The position numbers and the translations under genes are program-made. Of a stretch of DNA of 64,000 nt, positions 61,036 through 64,000 are shown in pieces. The stretch spans positions 23,091 through 87,090 of the forward strand of contig CALLAU010000054.1 in NCBI GenBank assembly GCA_938002015.1, given 5' to 3'. The DNA is from an uncultured Bdellovibrionales bacterium (GTDB lineage Bacteria > Bdellovibrionota > Bdellovibrionia > Bdellovibrionales > UBA1609). The notes beneath the pieces are model-generated. The model was given only the letters and a program-made list of their open reading frames with translations. It did not search any database and was not told the DNA's origin. Positions within the stretch are counted from its first letter, which is position 1; the number at the start of each line of letters is the position of its first letter.

Positions 61036-61965
61036 TTAAAGATTTTTAAGGTAAGCGTTAAGAAAGGGTAGCCACTCAGCTGATTTAACCATGTAGTTAG
61101 ATGAGTCGATGCCTGAAGGGTTAAGACAATCTAAACCATTTTTTGAACACGTATTTATTTTAGAACATATTTTTGTATCAAAATAATCATTTGAATGCCC
61201 TTCAACCAAGACCCCTAAAACATCTAAAGAAGAGTTTAAAACTGGGCCACCAGAATTACCTGATAAGGTATCTAAATTTGCACTAAAACTTGTTTCTTGT
61301 TCATTTAAAATTTTAGAATACCCAGAATGTTTCAGTGGCAGCCCATGAGGGTGCCCTAATGCAAAAACTTTTTGATCTCTACTATAGTCAAAGCCTAGAT
61401 TTAAGGGTTTGATATGTCTAATGGGCTGACTTAGTTCAAGAATTGCAAAGTCTATAATAGGGTTTTCTGATTCATTGTTCTCTGCATAAATAACATTCTT
61501 ACAATGAGCTATATCTCTTGGGTCAATTTTTCTTCCCAGTTTTTTATTATGATAGGAATTGTAGCCAAACCAAAATGAAAAATTGTTACAGTAATCATGT
61601 AGCTCATTCTCTACTTTTCCAGCTGGTAAAAAACAATGCCCTGCAGTTACCATTAAGCTTTCATGAATCAAAAAACTCGTACAATGCCCAAAACTAGTTT
61701 GTGAATAAAATTTTTCTTCCTTACAAAGACCATTTTTTTGACCATAAACTTTATCATCATAGTATTGATGTTTGAAAAAACCTTCATACTCCTCATCAGG
61801 CACTAGAAAAAAAGAGGGTACGTTAACAGCAACTGCATATGCTGTGTTTTTGATAACATCACCAAATACATGTATGTCTTTTCTATTATCTTCACCATAG
61901 ATAGCAGCGTTTGATAATATAGAATAAAAAAAGGCTAAAAATATCCCTGCAGCTGTTTTCCCCAA
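61036..61965 (-). CDS. Secreted trypsin-like (S1) serine protease
   Basis: These 309 residues have a signal peptide (MGKTAAGIFLAFFYSILSNA). The catalytic triad is complete: His110 in MVTAGHCF, Asp172 in IIDFAILELSQ and Ser238 in LSGNSGGPVLNS. It has four disulfide-suited Cys pairs. The start is TTG 61965 after GGGGGAG, with short spacing, so the exact N-terminus is uncertain. The active site is that of V8/trypsin-type exported proteases. Likely acts on extracellular or prey proteins. Confidence 0.88.
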   Translation of the reverse strand: MGKTAAGIFLAFFYSILSNAAIYGEDNRKDIHVFGDVIKNTAYAVAVNVPSFFLVPDEEYEGFFKHQYYDDKVYGQKNGLCKEEKFYSQTSFGHCTSFLIHESLMVTAGHCFLPAGKVENELHDYCNNFSFWFGYNSYHNKKLGRKIDPRDIAHCKNVIYAENNESENPIIDFAILELSQPIRHIKPLNLGFDYSRDQKVFALGHPHGLPLKHSGYSKILNEQETSFSANLDTLSGNSGGPVLNSSLDVLGVLVEGHSNDYFDTKICSKINTCSKNGLDCLNPSGIDSSNYMVKSAEWLPFLNAYLKNL

Positions 61966-62080
61966 AACTCCCCCACTCAGCTTCTAACTACAGGCTTAAA
62001 GGCAGTTTGAAAAGACTTAGAATCTCTTAAATGCAGTATTCCACTTGACCAATAAAGGCTTATCCTGCAATCAAACCTGT

Positions 62081-62806
62081 ATGGGGACAAAATTAAATTA
62101 TTTTCTTATAATCTTATTGCTTACTTTTAAATCACTCGTTACTCACGCCTCCACTGCTGACTACAGTGTCGTTGTTTGGAATATTGAAAAAGCAAAATCA
62201 TCACTCTGGCCTAATCTCATGACAGAGATTTCAAAAAACATTGATTTTGCACTTATACAAGAGGCTGTAGACACAGAATCTACGCTCCGTGTTTTTGACT
62301 TTAGTTTTAATGATTACAGGTTTTATGAATCGTGGAGTAACCACAAGCAAGCAACAGGCCTTCTTATTGCAAGTAACCTTAAACCTAAGAACACCTACGT
62401 TTTTAAGAGTCCTATAAACGAGCCCTTAGCCAATACCCCAAAACTTATTGCAGCTGAAACCTTTCAAATCGAAGGCAAAGACTTACTCATCATTAATATT
62501 CACGCAATTAACTTTAGACGCACAAAACATTTCAAAGCCCATATTAAAACTGTAAGCAACCTTATAGATAATCACGTCGGTCCAGTAATATTTGCTGGTG
62601 ACTTTAACACATGGAAAGCATCTAGAAAGGCGTTTTTAAATGAATTTATGTCTTCAAAGAACTTATCTGAAGCTAAATTTATAAGAAGTGAATTCTTAGA
62701 ACTAGATCATGTCTATTTTAGAGGAATTCATTTAAAAAATATTGAACAACTTAATGTGAATGGATCTGATCACTTCCCCATTCGCTTTAGTTTTGATTTC
62801 CTATAA
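62081..62806 (+). CDS. Secreted endonuclease/exonuclease/phosphatase-family protein
   Basis: The start is ATG 62081 (MGTKLNYFLIILLLTFKSLV, signal peptide); a TTG 36 bases upstream is in frame but would precede the signal. The 241-residue product carries the EEP metal-dependent fold: VVVWNIEKAKSS, FALIQEAVD (Glu ligand), IINIHAINFR, FAGDFNTWKASRKAF (Asp-Asn), LDHVYFRG and SDHFPI (final Asp-His). It may be a DNase, an RNase or a lipid phosphatase. Secretion suits scavenging of prey nucleic acid. Confidence 0.85.
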   Translation: MGTKLNYFLIILLLTFKSLVTHASTADYSVVVWNIEKAKSSLWPNLMTEISKNIDFALIQEAVDTESTLRVFDFSFNDYRFYESWSNHKQATGLLIASNLKPKNTYVFKSPINEPLANTPKLIAAETFQIEGKDLLIINIHAINFRRTKHFKAHIKTVSNLIDNHVGPVIFAGDFNTWKASRKAFLNEFMSSKNLSEAKFIRSEFLELDHVYFRGIHLKNIEQLNVNGSDHFPIRFSFDFL

Positions 62807-62900
62807 CACTATTCTTTTCTGATGAGTGAAAATCTATTTTTTTCAAAACAAACGCTACTTTGTTGCATTTGTTTATTTCTTGCATTAACTAATAAAACCT

Positions 62901-63368
62901 ATGAAACAGAAGAACACTGCCACCACCAGTCAAAAGCAAGACTTTATAACACTTGCTAATAACATTCTTGATCAGCACAAATTAAAAAAAACTGCTTTAA
63001 GAAGATCTATAATCTATACTTTCATGGAAAATAAAAGTAAGTCGCTAACACAAGCTAACCTTATAGATCATCTCTCTGATATGATCACAGCTTTTGATAG
63101 GGCCTCCATTTACCGCAATTTAGCACATCTAAAGGATGCAGGTATTCTTCATGAAGTTGAAGCAAATAACTATGTTTTTTGCTCACATGATTGTAGTTCA
63201 CATGCTCACCTTCTTCTTTATTGCCAAAAGTGTAATAAACACAGTGAAGTGAAGGACCACAATAAAATTTCAAATTTTATGACAGCCTTAGATGGCTTTA
63301 AGTTTTATGGAAAGAAAAAGCCTATTTTCCTAAAAGGTGTCTGTAAACCTTGTACAGCTAAAATGTAG
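62901..63368 (+). CDS. Fur-family metalloregulator (Zur-like)
   Basis: These 155 residues form a winged-helix domain (1-85: LKKTALRRSIIYTFMEN, DRASIYRNLAHLKDAGILHE, the Fur recognition helix) and a C-terminal metal dimerisation domain with CSHDCSSHAHLLLYCQKCNK and a final CKPC, giving structural zinc Cys pairs. The His-rich stretch near 105-113 holds the regulatory metal site. The family senses Fe, Zn, Mn or peroxide; which one is not clear, although Zur is favoured by the His/Cys layout. Convergent with a His-rich exported protein. Confidence 0.88.
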   Translation: MKQKNTATTSQKQDFITLANNILDQHKLKKTALRRSIIYTFMENKSKSLTQANLIDHLSDMITAFDRASIYRNLAHLKDAGILHEVEANNYVFCSHDCSSHAHLLLYCQKCNKHSEVKDHNKISNFMTALDGFKFYGKKKPIFLKGVCKPCTAKM

Positions 63369-63433
63369 AGAAGAAAAAGCTCAAACTCGCAGAGTAGAGC
63401 TTAATGAAGTAATTAAAGTTTGCACCACAAAGC

Positions 63434-64000
63434 TTAATGGTCGCCGTGATCATGGTCATCATCTCCATGATCATCATCGTCATCGTGATCATCGCCATGA
63501 TCGTCACCGTGGTCTCCATCACCATGGTCATGACCTTCCTCACCAACGTAGTCTTCAAAGTGTTCAAATAATTCTTCAGCTTCTAAAAGTTCTGTATTCT
63601 CTGCAACACTTAAGTTAAAGCAAGTTGTTTCATCTAAACCCGCATGACCTTCATCCTTAAGTTGAAGAACCATTTCATCAGACTCAGGACTACCAGTAAG
63701 GCTTAAAACTAACTCTCTTACAGTCTCTTCATCGCCTTCAGGAGTATAGATATAAGCCATTAGGTCAGAGTCAAAATCAGCTTCAAGTGGACCAAAACCC
63801 ACTGTTTCATTAGCATCGTGTGCATCGCCGACAAGTGTTCTTAAGTGAACACTGTCTTCACCATCATGAGACTCTATCTCGACATAACAAGCTCTAGTTC
63901 CAAATTCATCTGTTAGAAACTGCTGCCCTTTATAATAAGTAAGTTCAGAAGCAAAAAGACTCTGGCTTATGAAAAGCCCTAAAAAAAAGTAAACTAGTTT
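63434..64000 (-). CDS. Secreted His/Asp-rich metal-binding protein, cut by the window edge
   Basis: The frame is open from 64000 down to the stop at 63434 (189 codons), with the ATG expected just beyond the window. The first visible residues KLVYFFLGLFISQSLFAS are a signal peptide. The body has two Cys (RACYVEIE, TTCFNLS). The last 35 residues are an alternating His/Asp/Gly tail (EEGHDHGDGDHGDDHGDD then more), a low-affinity metal sink. It faces the Fur-family gene across 65 bases. Zinc storage or delivery is inferred from the tail and its neighbour. Confidence 0.75.
   Translation of the reverse strand, partial: KLVYFFLGLFISQSLFASELTYYKGQQFLTDEFGTRACYVEIESHDGEDSVHLRTLVGDAHDANETVGFGPLEADFDSDLMAYIYTPEGDEETVRELVLSLTGSPESDEMVLQLKDEGHAGLDETTCFNLSVAENTELLEAEELFEHFEDYVGEEGHDHGDGDHGDDHGDDHDDDDDHGDDDHDHGDH

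Noticed and set aside
63337..63618. 93-residue His/Arg-rich plus-strand ORF
   Set aside because: It is the antisense of the His/Asp-rich tail; the minus-strand frame has a signal peptide and stays open to the window end.
1..64000. CRISPR arrays, rRNA genes, insertion sequences with transposases
   Set aside because: No regularly spaced repeats, no rRNA-like sequence and no transposase reading frame were seen in the window.

Overview
The window is an AT-rich (roughly one third G+C by eye) chromosomal segment of a Gram-negative bacterium. Nearly every third gene encodes a lipoprotein or an exported protein. There are lipid A/LPS-type envelope genes (LpxL-like acyltransferase, YejM/PbgA-like sulfatase-fold protein), a beta-barrel candidate, CarD directly upstream of gltX, a DhnA-type class I aldolase next to lysS, a KorAB 2-oxoacid:acceptor oxidoreductase, and many secreted hydrolases (two M15 peptidases, an NlpC/P60-like lipoprotein, a trypsin-like protease, a 1696-residue metzincin, a secreted EEP nuclease). 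This mix fits Bdellovibrionota, especially the low-GC Bacteriovoracia-type predators, but the assignment is an inference from gene content and not from a marker gene tree.

Layout. 1-4.6 kb: a broken lipoprotein gene at the edge, small secreted proteins, a HigBA-like toxin-antitoxin pair, an acetyltransferase and a lipoprotein. 4.6-7.0 kb: an accessory module next to a tRNA-Cys gene. It holds an Abi_C abortive-infection protein and a divergent HNH-like protein, flanked by short direct repeats, a copy of the tRNA 3' end and a tRNA T-arm relic. 7.0-17 kb: a ComM-like protein without its ATPase core, a XerC/XerD-type recombinase, several lipoproteins, M15 and NlpC-like cell-wall enzymes, and a slipin/NfeD operon. 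17.3-18.0 kb: a second toxin-antitoxin locus with an apparently frame-split toxin. 18-29 kb: LpxL-like acyltransferase, uvrB-uvrC, an HExxH protein, an exported kinase-fold protein, a lipoprotein, carD-gltX.

29-43.8 kb (minus strand): an M15 peptidase, a run of haem proteins (di-haem cytochrome c peroxidase, animal-type haem peroxidase, a large protein with two CxxCH motifs) with a lipoprotein, an MFS exporter, and a barrel protein followed by the giant metzincin lipoprotein. 44-51 kb: fba-lysS-recG and serA. 51-58.7 kb: an orphan response regulator whose phospho-acceptor Asp is replaced by Glu, a CdsA-like/PlsC pair, korA-korB, a metallo-beta-lactamase-fold hydrolase and nhaA. 58.8-64 kb: a YejM-like protein, a trypsin-like protease, a secreted EEP nuclease, a Fur-family regulator and, convergent with it, a secreted protein with a His/Asp-rich tail that runs off the window.

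How they work together: most of the window is housekeeping (DNA repair, translation, central carbon metabolism) plus a large export-oriented hydrolase set aimed at envelopes, which suits a predatory or saprophytic life. Accessory character is clearest at the tRNA-Cys module and the two toxin-antitoxin loci. The best candidates for undescribed biology are the Abi_C/HNH module, the exported kinase-fold protein, and the haem-peroxidase/cytochrome gene run.
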